From Muscardinus avellanarius (taxonomy: Eukaryota > Chordata > Mammalia > Rodentia > Gliridae), in the NCBI GenBank assembly GCA_963383645.1, contig OY726558.1:185621634-185685633 (forward strand): 64,000 nt of DNA. The letters run 5' to 3'. Under the pieces are notes generated by a model. The model was not told where the DNA came from. It worked only from the letters and a program-made list of their open reading frames with translations, and did not search any database. The position numbers and the translations under genes were made by a program. Of this stretch, positions 11,605 through 23,681 are shown in pieces; positions within the stretch are counted from its first letter, which is position 1; each line of letters starts with the position of its first letter.

Positions 11605-12220
11605 TAGTGAGGACACCAAGCAGAAAAATTTGACTATTGCTAAAGATGTTTCAAATATATTTTACTGACTTAAAGTAAATGTAGCAACATAGGGAAAAAT
11701 AAGTATTTCTAAATTGTATCTACATGTGCAAACTGAAGGGTATACCTAAAAGCAAAGAAAACCTTTTTTCTTCTTTCTTTCATTATATGCATACAAAAGT
11801 ATTTCTTTAAAATGAGAGAAAATATCTTAGATAATTGACTTTGACTTCATTCCAATTATTAGATGTAGCTCCCCAAAATGGCTTCACCATTTGAATAACA
11901 TTTTCTACCTCCAAATGACAGGATAACCAAAATAATAATGAGCGTATCCAAGTCTTTCATGTAAAACACATTTAGCGTATCACAGCAACCATATCAAACC
12001 ACATCACACCAACAGGGCTGCTGTAGATATGCTCAATAGTCAGCAGAACCTGAGGTCTTTTGGTCTAGCTCCTCTGCTGTCTGATGTATGTGGCTACCTA
12101 AGTGTCTGTGGTGTCTGATCAACCCTGGCCATCGCAACTCCTTTCCAACTAGAGGAAGAAAAGAAGTCAGATGTCATTCTGACCTTAAATGAACTTCCTA
12201 GAAACTTTCCACTCATTTTC
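11605..12220. other. Unassigned sequence
   Basis: No gene, RNA or repeat could be supported. Confidence 0.4.
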
Positions 12221-12223
12221 TGC

Positions 12224-13250
12224 TAAAAAGAAACCATCACTAACAGAAAGAGGAAGCCTACAGAATGGGAAAAGATTTTTACCAACCACCACTGGGATAG
12301 GGGGCTATTATCAGAATATACAAAGAGCTCAAAAGACTCTACACTAGCAAAACAAACAAACCAATCAAGAAATGGGCGACTGAACTGAATAGACACCTTA
12401 CAAAAGAAGAGATACAAATGGCCAATAGATACATGAAAAGATGTTCTACATCATTGGCCATCAGGGAGATGCAAGTCAAAACTACACTGAGATTCCATCT
12501 AACCCCAGTCAGAGTAGCAAGCATAAAGAAATCAAACAACAACAAATGCTGGCGAGGATGTGGGGAAAGAGGAACTCTTTTACACTGTTGGTGGGAGTGC
12601 AAACTAGTTCAGCCACTATGGAGATCTGTGTGGAGGTTCCTAAGAAAGCTAGGAATAGATCCACCATACGATCCAGCTCTACCACTCCTGGGTATCTTTC
12701 CAAAGGGGTTGAATTCAGAGAAATACAGCAACATATGCATACCTATGTTCATAGCAGCACAATTTGTAATAGCCAAAATATGGAACCAACCCAGTCCCCA
12801 TCAACAGATGAATGGATTGCAAAATTATGGGAAATACACACAATGGAATTCTATTCAGCTATAAAGAAGAACAAAATCATGTCATTTGCAAAAAGATGGA
12901 GAGCCCTGGAGAGCATCATGTTAAGTGAGATCAGCCAAGCACAGAAGAAGGTACATATGTTTCCTCTAATATGCCCAAACTAGGGAACATAGAGGATACC
13001 AGTGGGACTCCAGATAATGGAGGGGAAATACCAGCAAAGTTTGAATGGATAGATAGGAGAGGAGGAAGGCTGAACTTGATTAATGAGGGTCTACATCCGA
13101 ATATGTGTAGAAGTATGAATATGGCATGGTTACCCTGGACAATCATTGGTTGTAGGGGGGAAGGGAAAATGGGGGTCGGGGAGAGAGGACACCAAGTATA
13201 GTTTAAATGTATACCATTTATTTTCAATAAAAATATGCATAAAAAATTTT
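12224..13250 (+). pseudogene. 5'-truncated young-type L1 (ORF2 C-terminus and 3'UTR)
   Basis: This segment aligns by eye with the last 250 or so codons of the intact copy's ORF2 (see 34316). It includes the CWRGC...HCWWEC cysteine motif near 12550-12602 and the usual ORF2 terminus PLICPN (stop near 12983). The frame is broken: the first half reads open to 12864, while the final part is read in a different frame, so a 1-2 nt indel lies between about 12790 and 12860. The 3'UTR has the same layout as copies A and B and ends at AATAAA (13226-13231) plus an A-rich tail near 13250. No clear target-site duplication could be read. More mismatches to copy B than copy A shows suggest an older insertion. 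Confidence 0.88.
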
Positions 13251-15560
13251 AAAATGCAGATGGCAATGTCAAGCCTTGGGAAATATAGTTTGTATTCCAT
13301 ACTACTTTGTAGCCACCTGGCAATTTGGTTTTCTCTGATTGAGGAAGAATGGGGTTAGATCATGAGGAATAACCTACTCTCTGGGTTATAATTGCTGGGA
13401 GCTTTCACCAATTGTGATTTCTCCTCTTTTTATACAAACTACCAAATATTTTTTAGCATTATTAATGTTACTATTATTTCCAGAAGGACACAACTCCTCA
13501 AAGGTAAAGGCATTGGTTGATCCAATACTCAGCCCAATTTTACGGAAAAAAAAAATTTTTTTACATACTAAATAGTGTGAACCATATCTTTTCATCACTG
13601 GATTAGCTGCAACGTAACAACTTCTTTTACTTGCAGAGTTGCCTAAGAATTCAGGTATTTATTCTTCTATTTACAGTTCTGTGGCCTCCACTAAATTTGA
13701 AACACTCTCAGACATTATAACCTGTGATATTACAGAGAGTCCATGACTAAACATATTTTCAAAGCCAAAATAAGGTATCTTATTTTAAAAATAAGGTATC
13801 AGTGAATAATAATTTCACTGGAAATTTTACTTTGAACAAAGATGAAGTAGGGTAAACACAGGCTTTAGGAGAGTATGTAGACAACAAGAAATAAAAAAAA
13901 AAAAGAAAAGAGATTTGGAGAAGTTTGTAATAACAGAAGTTCAGATGTATTTTAGAATATGAGCAACAGAAGGAGAATGAAGACTATGTATATTATTAAA
14001 ATTGATTCCATATTTGTTTAAATGACTTCTGTTTTGAATATGTTCCTCTTTAAATTGTAATTTAGAACCTATCAATTATAGCTGAATACATAGAAAATAT
14101 TAATAAAATAATAATTATGCCACTCAAGAAAAAACACACACTACGGTTAATATTTTATTAAGTGTTAGCCTTTTACACTCATATACTATGTTTATTTTTT
14201 AAATGGAGTTAATATATTACATGCTGTTTTAAAAATCAACCACTTTTTCTGCAGACTCATATTTAACATCAAAATGCTACACATATAATTCTAAATTGTT
14301 TCATAAAGCATGATTTTCATTACTTCATAATGCTTTTTCTTATGTTCACTCCATATTTAAATGGTCTAATGAAGCTGATTGTCTTTTCCACTGCATTCAT
14401 AGCAGCCCACGGAGCTATGCACTAATCTTTATTTAAAAAAATTCTAGATCAAACTTAATCCTCATTTTCTCATTCATACAGGTCTACTAGCCTTCTTCCT
14501 GAGGTATCATAGCTACCAAAAGCAGTACTTAATTCATAGTAAAGATTTAATAACTAATAATAAGTTACATTGGACATCAAACTGTTTCTAATTTCATATT
14601 ATCATAACTTGATCTAGAACCAATTTTGGATAAGGTGAAAACGATCATTTTGTTCAACTATATGTGCACACATTCAGTCCTCCATTCGAGAGACATTTAT
14701 TGAGCAGCTACCAATGTCCAGACAGCAGAAGTTTTATAATAAGCCTCTTTGCTGTGTGCTAATAATAAGAATGACTTATTAAAGTTTTAACTAAAACGTT
14801 TCATTGTAATTATAATGTTAACTGTTTAAGTGTTGTTGAACACATCCGGTATAGATTCTATGAAAAGATTCTAGAAAATGAAAAAATGACTTTAAGTTTG
14901 ACTTGTATAAGGAAAACATTCTTTCTGCAGAAAATTCTCAGTGTTCAGATCTTTGTTTTGATCATTCGGATGAGCTAAGTGTCACTTTTCTGCATGTAGG
15001 GACAAAGAGCAGTGGAATGAAAGTGTCACTTGCCAAGTCCTCTCTGCACAGCAGTACTGCTGTGGGGATTAAACAGGAGGCAGCCCTCCTTTAGTCATCC
15101 AATTGTCTGAAAGTTTTGTCAAGAAATAGGAGTCAATGATACTACATTAATTCTGTCTTTAAAAAAATAAGATATAGGTCTTTTAGAAAATCTGCAAAGT
15201 CCTGATTAGATCTCAAGGAGTCAAATGTTTAATAATGAATGAAATGCTCTCAGTAGGGGGGCGGCTCTATAAATTCTCAGGTCCTGTCCCTTCCCCAGCC
15301 TCTCCCACACAGAAGAGGTCTTTCTGAACCTCTGATGCCTCCTGCCTGTCTTTAGATCATCCCCAACTACTGCTTCTCCACTTTCTCTCTCACTGATTCT
15401 AAAATCTGATGTAGCTTTTAAATTAACACAGGTAGTTTTTAAAAATGTAGATCTCTGAGGTCCCCCCTGCAAAAAAATAAATAAATAACCCAAAAGAACA
15501 CTGAATCAAAACTATCTCTGTGGGGGCTTGAATGGTCATTTTTTTAAAGTGTTCTCTGGC
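13251..15560. other. Unassigned AT-rich sequence with an L2/MIR trace
   Basis: No coding gene was seen. At about 14680-14730 'gagacatttattgagcagctaccaatgtcca' is cut from an old L2 or MIR-like element. The rest is unplaced. Confidence 0.4.
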
Positions 15561-15561
15561 C

Positions 15562-15652
15562 AGGGATTGTAGCTCAGTGGCAGAGTGCTTGCCTCCTATG
15601 TATGTGGGAAGCCCTGGGTTCAGTCCTGAGTACTGCAAAAACAAAGCAAACA
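15562..15652 (+). repeat. ID element (tRNA-derived SINE, free-standing)
   Basis: It reads 'gggattgtagctcagtggca' and 'gagtgcttgcct', which form the pol III A-box region, then 'gggttcagtcc', a B-box-like segment, and an A/C-rich tail. It lacks the B1-like left half, so it is a simple ID copy. Confidence 0.88.
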
Positions 15653-15969
15653 AACCTAGTACTCTACATGTTTGTGATACGATCCATAGACTGGCCCTCG
15701 GACACTCTTGACCTTTTTTCGGGTTCCATGAAACCTTCTCCTCTTCGTCATGAGCTGGATTCTGCCTCACTCCAGCAGAATTCTGTTGTTATTCCCAGAC
15801 ACTTTGTAGAACATATTCTAGCCTCAGTAATGATGGGTAATGTTAGTCAGTGTTTTGTGGGAGGATAGACTTTCTCCTATGTATAGAAGTGCTAAATCAG
15901 TTAATATATTTAATGCATAATACTAAACAATTCTCTTGGTCTACTTGGGCTTATGATAAATTCCATAAA

Positions 15970-16250
15970 TGGTCTGGAGGCTCAGAAGTACAAAATCAAG
16001 GTGCCAGCAGATTCAGTGTCTAGCGAGGGCCTTTACCTTGCTCATAGATGGCTCTTCACTGTGTCCTTTCATGGTGGGAGTAGGGGCCAACGCTCTCTCT
16101 GGGGTCCTTTTTATTAGAGCACTGATCTCCCTCATAAGGTCCCAGGTCTCATAACCTAATCACTTCCAAAAGCCCTTTGCTCTTAATACCACCACACTGG
16201 AAATTAGGTTTGAACATGTGAATTTGGGGAGAAAATGAACATTCAGTTGA
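15970..16250 (-). repeat. Ancient LTR-like repeat (MaLR-type)
   Basis: The order 'ggaggctcagaagtacaaaa', 'aaggtgccagcagattcagt', 'ctcataacctaatcacttcc' and 'accaccacactggaaattag' is familiar from reverse-oriented old mammalian LTRs. The family name is uncertain. Confidence 0.55.
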
Positions 16251-16255
16251 TAGCA

Positions 16256-16258
<3 letters not shown>

Positions 16259-16304
<46 letters not shown>
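16259..16304 (+). repeat. (GT)n microsatellite
   Basis: This is a pure GT run of about 46 nt. Confidence 0.95.
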
Positions 16305-16306
<2 letters not shown>

Positions 16307-16395
16307 GGTATGATGTATTAGAACCATATATCTTACAGAAGCGTATGATGAATATTAATAAAATATGATGAATATTAATAAAATATTTAGTTAAA

Positions 16396-16589
16396 GCTGG
16401 GCGTGGTGGTGCAAGCTTGTAATCTCAGCATTCGGGAGTAGCCTGAGCTACTTAGGAAGGCCCTTCGCAACTCAGTGAGACCCTGTTTCAAAAACTAAAA
16501 AGACTAAAAAATAGGGCTGAGGGTGTAGCTCAGAGGTACAATGCCCCTGGGTTCCATCTCCAGTACTGCATAAATAAATAAATAAATAA

Positions 16590-16620
<31 letters not shown>

Positions 16621-16621
16621 A
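16396..16621 (+). repeat. Composite SINE with (AAAT)n tail
   Basis: A B1-like head 'gctgggcgtggtggtg' and the ID-like end 'gggttccatctccagtactg' are followed by about 50 nt of aaat repeats (16572-16621). Confidence 0.88.
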
Positions 16622-16648
16622 TTATGTAATTAAATATGTTAAGGACAA

Positions 16649-16852
16649 GCTAGGCGTGGTGGTTCTCACTTGTAATCCCAGTGCTTGGAAGGCTGAGACA
16701 GGAGGATCTGGGTTTGCGGCCAGCCTCAGCTAATTAGGGAGGCCCTCTACAACTTTGTGAGACTCTATTTCAAAAATAAAAAATCGGGCTGGGGGCTGTA
16801 GCTCAAAGATGGAATTGCCCTGGGTTCAATCTCCAGCATCCCACACACACAC
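16649..16852 (+). repeat. Composite SINE
   Basis: It is complete, with head 'gctaggcgtggtgg', the second-half ID-like region 'ggggctgtagctcaaagatg' and a CA-rich tail. It lies 28 bp downstream of another SINE in the same orientation. Confidence 0.88.
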
Positions 16853-17109
16853 ATCAATCTATGATAAGGACATAAATAGATTGGCTGATAGGCAATAGAT
16901 AGATGTATTCTTTTAATTATTTCAGCAAACCTGCAAAGTATATTCCATTATTCACCTCATTTTATTGAGTAGGAAATTAATATCCCGTTAATATAGCTAG
17001 AAAAATGTACCCAGTGCTAGATATTTATAATTCCTTGAACATGCTGTGATTTAGAAATTCCTGTGTTACATTCTCAGCCTCTAACTCCTTGATTGACAAA
17101 TGCCTTCTT

Positions 17110-17270
17110 ATAGAGTCCCTGTTCCTACCTTGTAGATTGCAAATGTTTTACCCATCCTACTTGCCAATAATATTATAAATTTCTAGAGTGCAGAGAGATG
17201 TTATTGATAAATGTACTTCCAGGAGCTAAACTGAGTCAAATACATGGTTGGTGTTCAGTAACTGTTGACC
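17110..17270 (+). repeat. L2-like 3' end, diverged
   Basis: 'tgtagattgcaaatgtttta ... ctagagtgcagagagatg ... tggttggtgttcagtaactg' follows the order of the L2 3' end. Identity is low. Confidence 0.4.
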
Positions 17271-17931
17271 AATTACAGAAGCAACTACCCTGAGACCCAC
17301 CACTGCCCACCTAGTGGTAACTAGTGGAGTCTCAGGCACAGAAACTCAGGAAGGAATAAACTCCAGAGTGAGGATGACACATGGCTTAGCTCTAGCACCA
17401 GCCTCATTCACTTGGCAGTGGCTTTCTAGAACAGTTGAGGTAAAGTATGGACCCTGTGCCAAGGAACCATCATGCGCTGCACCTGTGGTCCCAGGAGGGG
17501 AGCTGTAGAGCTCTACGTAGGATGTACTTGCCATCTTTCTATGGTCAGATTTTAAACATCAGTAACAGCACTAACCTGGACTTTAACTCACTTCACATAG
17601 AGCAACCTAGTGGTGATCATTTAAGTGAATGATTGAAGGGGCTTGTTTAAATTAGGATCTGAGATTTATTTAGAGTTAGCCAAATTTTTCTATGTTTGGT
17701 GACATTCTTAAGTGAAAATGGAATTTTAAGAATGCAAATACAGAAAGGTCATTTCCCACAAAACTGAACTTTAAATAGCTTCCTTTTTTGTTTACTAAAG
17801 GTAAACAAAAATAATTTGAAAAGGGAAAGATTTAAGTTGATGTAAAGCACAACTTTAAAGAGACACACATGCAAAGTGAAATTTTATTTCACAGACATAT
17901 AAATATCAGAAAATTTACATTTTATAAACTT
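17271..17931. other. Unassigned sequence
   Basis: Two overlapping frames of about 62-64 aa on opposite strands (17314-17534) have no recognisable features. No repeat was seen. Confidence 0.35.
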
Positions 17932-18137
17932 TATTTGTTTGTTTGTTTGTTTATTGGTGGTACTGGGGTTCCTGGAAACCCTTCTACCTCCGGGCTACAC
18001 TCCCAGACCTAATTTTTTTAATTTTTATTTGGAAACAGGGTCTCTTAAGCCAGCGAGTTTGGCTCCGAACCTGCGTGATCCTCCTGTCCCTGCCTCCCAA
18101 ACACAGGGATTACAACTGAGCGCCACCACGCCTGGCT
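17932..18137 (-). repeat. Composite SINE ('ggggttcctgg' subfamily), left arm of an inverted pair
   Basis: A (GTTT)n tail at 17935-17953 precedes the full SINE in reverse orientation, ending at 'cacgcctggct'. It faces the copy at 18169 head to head across about 31 bp. Confidence 0.9.
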
Positions 18138-18168
18138 TTACATACATCATTCTAAAATGGGTGCAAAA

Positions 18169-18366
18169 GCCGGGCGTGGTGGCGCATGCTTATAATCCCC
18201 AGGCTTGGGAGGAGGAGACAGGAGGATGGCGCAGGTTCGAAGCCAGCCCCGCTGGCTTAAGAGACCCTGTTTCCAAATAAAAATATAAAAAATTAGGTTT
18301 GGGAGTGTAACACGGAGGTAGAAGGGTTTCCAGGAACCCCAGTACTACAAAAAAAAAAAAAAAAAG
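18169..18366 (+). repeat. Composite SINE, right arm of an inverted pair
   Basis: The element is complete from gccgggcgtggtgg to a 17-nt poly(A). gtgcaa lies just before it (18161-18166) and just after the tail (18368-18373), a short candidate target-site duplication. Confidence 0.9.
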
Positions 18367-18373
18367 TGTGCAA

Positions 18374-18867
18374 TGACACTACCATTGACAAAGTGCTGAT
18401 GTTTTATCATTCTATTAATGTTTTAGGTCCACTGAAGTCTAGTGTTCAGTTCATTAATTGAGAACAAACTTGAGTTATGTTGTTTAGGATTAAAAAAAGA
18501 GCCTATCCTAGTGATATTGGAAGAACAGTAATGTCTGCCTCTTTTTAAAACTGAGATTCTTTTCTGCAAAAATCTTTATATGCAGTCAATTTTGGTATTT
18601 ACATGAGAGCAAAGAAAAAATACTGTGTTTTAAAATAAAACCTTGTGACTCGCAAGGCCTGAATATGTGTGAATTAGGTCAAGCCTTTAGAGATTTATCT
18701 AAAATAATATTTCGTAAGGATATGATATAGAACTGAGAGGAAATCATAGAATTTAAGGTTTTTCATAGTTTCACATGAATCATTACTTCCATATCTTTCT
18801 TAAGTAGATTTGTGGACTATATTACTAATTTCTTGTCAGTAAAGAAACCATGAATGCAGGACATTTT

Positions 18868-18868
<1 letters not shown>
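18374..18868. other. Unassigned sequence
   Basis: No gene or repeat was recognised. Confidence 0.4.
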
Positions 18869-18918
<50 letters not shown>

Positions 18919-18930
18919 CATACATACATA
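18869..18930 (+). repeat. (TA)n / (TACA)n compound microsatellite
   Basis: About 44 nt of TA repeats run into TACA units, directly joined to the tail end of a minus-strand SINE. Confidence 0.95.
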
Positions 18931-19129
18931 TATACTGGAGATGGAACCCAAGGGCTTTCTACCTCCGGGCTATACTCCCAGACCTATTTTTTATTTTATT
19001 TGTAAACAAGTTTTCACTAAGTTGCTGAGAATCTCACTAAGTAGCTGAGGCTGGCTTCGAACCTGTGCAATCCTCCTGTCTCTGCCTTCCAAGAACTGGG
19101 ATTACAAGTGTGCTCCACCATACCCGGCT
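18931..19129 (-). repeat. Composite SINE
   Basis: Both halves are recognisable in reverse orientation, ending in 'ccaccatacccggct'. Confidence 0.88.
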
Positions 19130-19406
19130 CACTTTCTGATATTTTAGAAGCTTACTTCATTGACTTTTTTTTCTCTGCAAAACCAGAATGGACTCAATAA
19201 GATAGAAATTAAATAGAGCATTCTCATCCTATCAGTGAAGCATTCTTAAGAATTCAATATAGGACGGTGAAAAGTTTAAATGTCAGGTTATGAACTAAAT
19301 GAAAACTTTACTGTGAAATTATTATAAAATGCTTTAATCTTATTCTTTCAACGTATTTAAGACATATTATGAGAAAGTATTGCTTAATAAGTAAAACTTA
19401 GTATCA

Positions 19407-19487
19407 CACCCCCAGCCCCATTTTGTCATTTTTTATTCTGGAACAGATTCTTACTAAGTTGCAGAAGGCCTCACTAAGTTGCTGTGT
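19407..19487 (-). repeat. Composite SINE fragment
   Basis: Only the middle part remains ('acacccccagccccattttg' to 'cctcactaagttgctg'). Confidence 0.7.
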
Positions 19488-19999
19488 AATAAATAAAATC
19501 TATTATATATCAGATTATAGTATTTTATCCTCAGAATCCTTATCTATTAATAAAATACCATAATCTTTAATTCATAACACTTTAAAGCTTCTTTCTATTG
19601 TAGATCAACAAATGTCTTTTGGATTTTGACTTGCACTTGATCTATAGGAAGTCCACAAAATGTTTCTATTTAATTCTACCGTGAGAATAAGGGTTTAGGG
19701 AATGCTCCCAGGGATAGGAGGTAACTGCCAAGGTACTCAGCTGGGGCTGTGGGAGCATTTCTCAGCATACAGGGAAGGATGCAGTGAAGGGCGGGGCAGT
19801 TGCAGAAACAGGTTCTAAAGATCTGTCAGATGAAATTGCTTGTAAGTGACTATCGCTCATTCTGTATGGGCTAATGGATGCCTTAGTGCGTATAACAACA
19901 GAACATCATTCTTCATCAATATCACATATTACAGTTGAGATATTTTTTAATTTCATAAATCTGAAGATATTTAAAAATACCCTCTCTACTCATATGTCC
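19488..19999. other. Unassigned sequence
   Basis: Nothing was recognised apart from a GC-richer stretch at 19690-19830. Confidence 0.4.
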
Positions 20000-20345
20000 C
20001 GGAGCTATAATTTTGCATATAATATGTAATTTATAATATATAATTTTGCATATAATAATATACATAGTAATATTTATATATTTTACACATAAAATATATA
20101 GTCATATATTAGTCATATTTATATATTATATATAGAGATGTATGTCTATAGTATATTTTTACATATAGTATATGTATATCATATTTTATATAATCACATT
20201 TATATATTTTTCTAGATTATATATGGTATATTTATACATTTTATAGTTTGCATAATTCATATATGTATAATGTTTATATATGAATAAACATTCATATTAT
20301 GTATAAGCATACTTGTATTTATATTTTATAAATATGTGTGCATAA
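20000..20345. repeat. TA-rich low-complexity tract
   Basis: The tract is almost entirely tata/atat-rich words (tatatt, atatac, tttata), more than 300 nt in an irregular, non-tandem arrangement. Such DNA melts easily and can form cruciforms. Confidence 0.85.
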
Positions 20346-21580
20346 GTAAATGTCTTCCAACTTTTTGGTTGCTTTGTAGTGTCTGTGTTAGCTCAACACA
20401 CATCATTTTGTAAGCTTTGTTTTGATGTAGCAGTTATTTGTTGAAGATTGTTAATTATTAAAATTAAAAATCTACTATGTAAACAAGTAAGGTGTGAAAG
20501 AACATGACTTTTCAAGGAAAATAAAGTTGGTTCCTTCACATAAAAGCGTAGCTTTGCTGATTAGATCAATTTAATTATATACTTTCTCTGTGGAGGCAGC
20601 TTTTTACATATACAATTTTACACAACGTGTTACTTTTGGTGCTATACCCATCAAAGCAATTAGAGAGAGGCTTGCTTACCCTATATCCTAACAGGAATTA
20701 TTTGCCTTGCTCTTATTTTAGGCCTATTTTGCACTCAAGGTTAATTCAAGATACCAGGAAGGTGTGACTGTGATGAGATTTAGTGATGACAAGTACAAAT
20801 TAATGCAAGATCAGTGGCCTGGATATTGTTTCTCATCATGGAATCTTGGTGCAATGAAGTCATTATTTAATTAGACTTTAAGCTATACTAATAAATAATT
20901 CCCCAAATAGACTGTCTTCAGCTTTGATGTGAGCAGTTCCATCATTACTCATAAGCCAGAAAGGACAGTAAATAGACAACACAGATGGCAGAATCGTAAA
21001 AGACACAGGAAATTACATGTGCACTCCCTTTTCTGTCCCAGGAATACTGATCATGTTCCTCTAAATCCATCACTTCTCCGATCCCCTTACCTAAATATAG
21101 GCTGGATTGCTTGAGAATCCTACACTATTCTCATAAACATTATCACAACTGATTTTTTTTTAATGGAAATTACTTAGCGAAGTCAACCCTAGTTTTGGAG
21201 CAATTTGATGCAGATGTTGGAGCGAGAAAATGGTATTCATTTAGATTCCTTTCTTACCTCTAGTTTTCAAATGCCGAATCTGAGAACTAACTAATAGCGA
21301 AACTCTTCCCCTGCAGTATAGCACAGAAGATAAACAATCCCTATCTGTGTGCGTTCCGTTTGCTCATGTAAATGGATATATTTGAATCTGATTCTTTCTG
21401 CATATATATTTTGAAAGTAATAACAAGAAAACACAATTCATGGAAATTCTTAATGTTTTTCAAAATAATTCTTTTTCAGTCATTTTTCTCTTTATGAAAC
21501 ACTGTTCTAGAAAACTCTTGCCAAACAAGTGAAGCTGACACTGGAGGATAACCTAATTTTTAAAAAATAATAAGAGATAT
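20346..21580. other. Unassigned sequence
   Basis: No coding gene or known repeat was seen. Confidence 0.4.
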
Positions 21581-21757
21581 GCCGGGCATGGTGGCACAAG
21601 CAATCCCCACACTTGGGAGGCGGAGACAGGAGGATCATGCAAGTTCAAAGCCAGCCTCGTTGGCTTAAGAGACCCCATTTTCAAAGAAAATATAAAATAT
21701 GTCTGGGAGTGTAGCCTGGAGGTAGAAGTGTTCCATCCCCAGTACCACCACCAAAAA
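21581..21757 (+). repeat. Composite SINE ('gtctgggagtgtagc' subfamily)
   Basis: The head 'gccgggcatggtgg' and end 'catccccagtaccacca' are present. A short internal loss follows 'gtggcacaagc'. The tail expands into the next feature. Confidence 0.88.
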
Positions 21758-21759
21758 AC

Positions 21760-21762
<3 letters not shown>

Positions 21763-21827
<65 letters not shown>

Positions 21828-21840
21828 AAGAGGAGGAGGA
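21763..21840 (+). repeat. (AAT)n-(AAG)n-(AGG)n compound trinucleotide repeat
   Basis: Three trinucleotide blocks follow one another: AAT about 21763-21798, AAG about 21799-21830, AGG to 21840. It arose in the tail of the preceding SINE. Confidence 0.95.
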
Positions 21841-21942
21841 GATAATAGTTCATGGAAAATTCTACTTTTCTCCAAATAACTTATTTTTCTCTTTACTTAT
21901 ATATAAAAATAAACATGTCTCATCTGTTAAAATTGCTGGTTC

Positions 21943-21959
21943 AAATTTAGTTTGCTCCT
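21943..21959 (+). repeat. 5' target-site duplication of L1 copy A
   Basis: aaatttagtttgctcct matches 27190-27206 (aaattcagtttgctcct) at 16 of 17 positions, including an 11-bp perfect core. Confidence 0.85.
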
Positions 21960-23681
21960 GATCTTAAGCAGCGAGCAGCACCCACCTCAGAATTCTGTGT
22001 GCTCACAAGCAACTGGATCACAAATGCATAGAGACTCCCACGGAATCCTGAACCAAGTCAGGTACCTGAGGGCGCCCAGGGAAGTGGGGGTCCTAGCGTG
22101 TGTGCAGCCCCAACCCCCCAGCACGGGCCCAAGCCTCAGAACCGAGCACTCTCCTCGCGCACCTTGTCTGCGCCACGTTCCCCTGCTAGTAGTCAGTGCC
22201 TGTGCCACTGCCACCCCTAAATAGGAGCCGGCTTGTGTGTCTAGCCCCTGCCACCTAGCCAGAGCCTGCCTTCCAGGCTGCGAAAGCCCTGTGTGACCCA
22301 GAAATCTCCTTGGGGCACTCCCAGCTTCTACGTCCCGCGGGAGGCAGAGACCATTGCTGGACACCGCGCACTGGATCCTTGAGCACCTACCCTGCACCCC
22401 TGGCCCACCGCTGGGTGTTCCCACCCTCCTGGTAGCCAGATGCTTAGTTCTAAGCGAGAACACAGCTCAATACACCTTGGAAGAGCATACCAGCAGCAAT
22501 AGACAGCTGCATCCACTCACACTTGGGTCCAGTTTTAGCAGCGCACCCAGCCTGCACTCTCGGAATAGGCAGAGCTCTGGCAGTAAGTGTGGGCATCCAG
22601 GAACCAGCATCCATTTGCCCAGAGTACATCTTGGGACCACACTGGCTAGCCCAGCTGGAATTTCCAGAGACACAGGAAAATCCATCGGGCCACAATATCT
22701 GCACAGGACCTCAGGGGGAGGTTCCAATTATACTTTGGTCATTCTCCACCCCTGCTGTAGGGAAGCACAGGCTGGAGTCTAGGGTGGTGAGTGCAGAGGT
22801 GCTGACCACAGGTTAGAATTTCGCAGAACCTGTGAATTATACAGAATCAAATAACAGTGAAACCAGACATCTGGACACATAAACCTAAGGCAGCTAAAGG
22901 AGAGAAAGGTGTCCAAACACCCAGAGTGACCTAAGAAGATAAAAACAGAGTACAAAGAAAACTAAGAGACATTGGATGGTATTCTGAAAGCTACCAAAGC
23001 AATCAGATACGCACATATTATATGGACCTGACCCCATATGCGTAAAGAGGACTGTTTGTTTTACTTTTAATGTGGATGTTTTGCTTTATTTTGCTTTTAC
23101 AGTGCTTTTGTTTTGGTATGGTTATATAATAGTTTGCCTTTTTTTTTATTTCACACAGCTGCTAGTACCTTTTATTTTATTCTTGTTCTTTTTCCCTCTT
23201 TCTTCCTCTTTCCTTCCTTTTTTTTTCATTCTCCTCCTTTGATTGGTTTTTCTTCCTTTTTCTTGGATTACATAATAGTCTTGGTATCTTGTGTGGATTC
23301 TTTTTTTTATGTCTGTCTGCTCCTTCCATCACCCCTATTTACAAACCTTCCCACACTAACCTACATACTTTTCTCCCCCAGAACTTTTCCCCATAATATA
23401 CCTCCTGGTTTAATACTCAAAGTATTTCTTATATCCATAATTACTCTACCAACGACAAGAGTCCTAGTAGTAAACTCTCCCTCATTCCTAACAAGATATT
23501 ACCTTATCATACTTAAAGACTTTCTCAACCTAAACATATCCTCTACCTAATCAGACTCCTTTACCAATCACCCCAACTCCTCACACATCACCCGCCCTCC
23601 ACACTGGAAAGGCTCTGCTGACTACCCGATACCCCTAAACTCCTAATATTAAGATTTGACTAAGCACAATACTCACGAACG

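Noticed and set aside
15562..15652. tRNA gene
   Set aside because: The A- and B-box-like segments are those of the tRNA-derived ID SINE. The sequence has an A-rich tail and no tRNA cloverleaf end.
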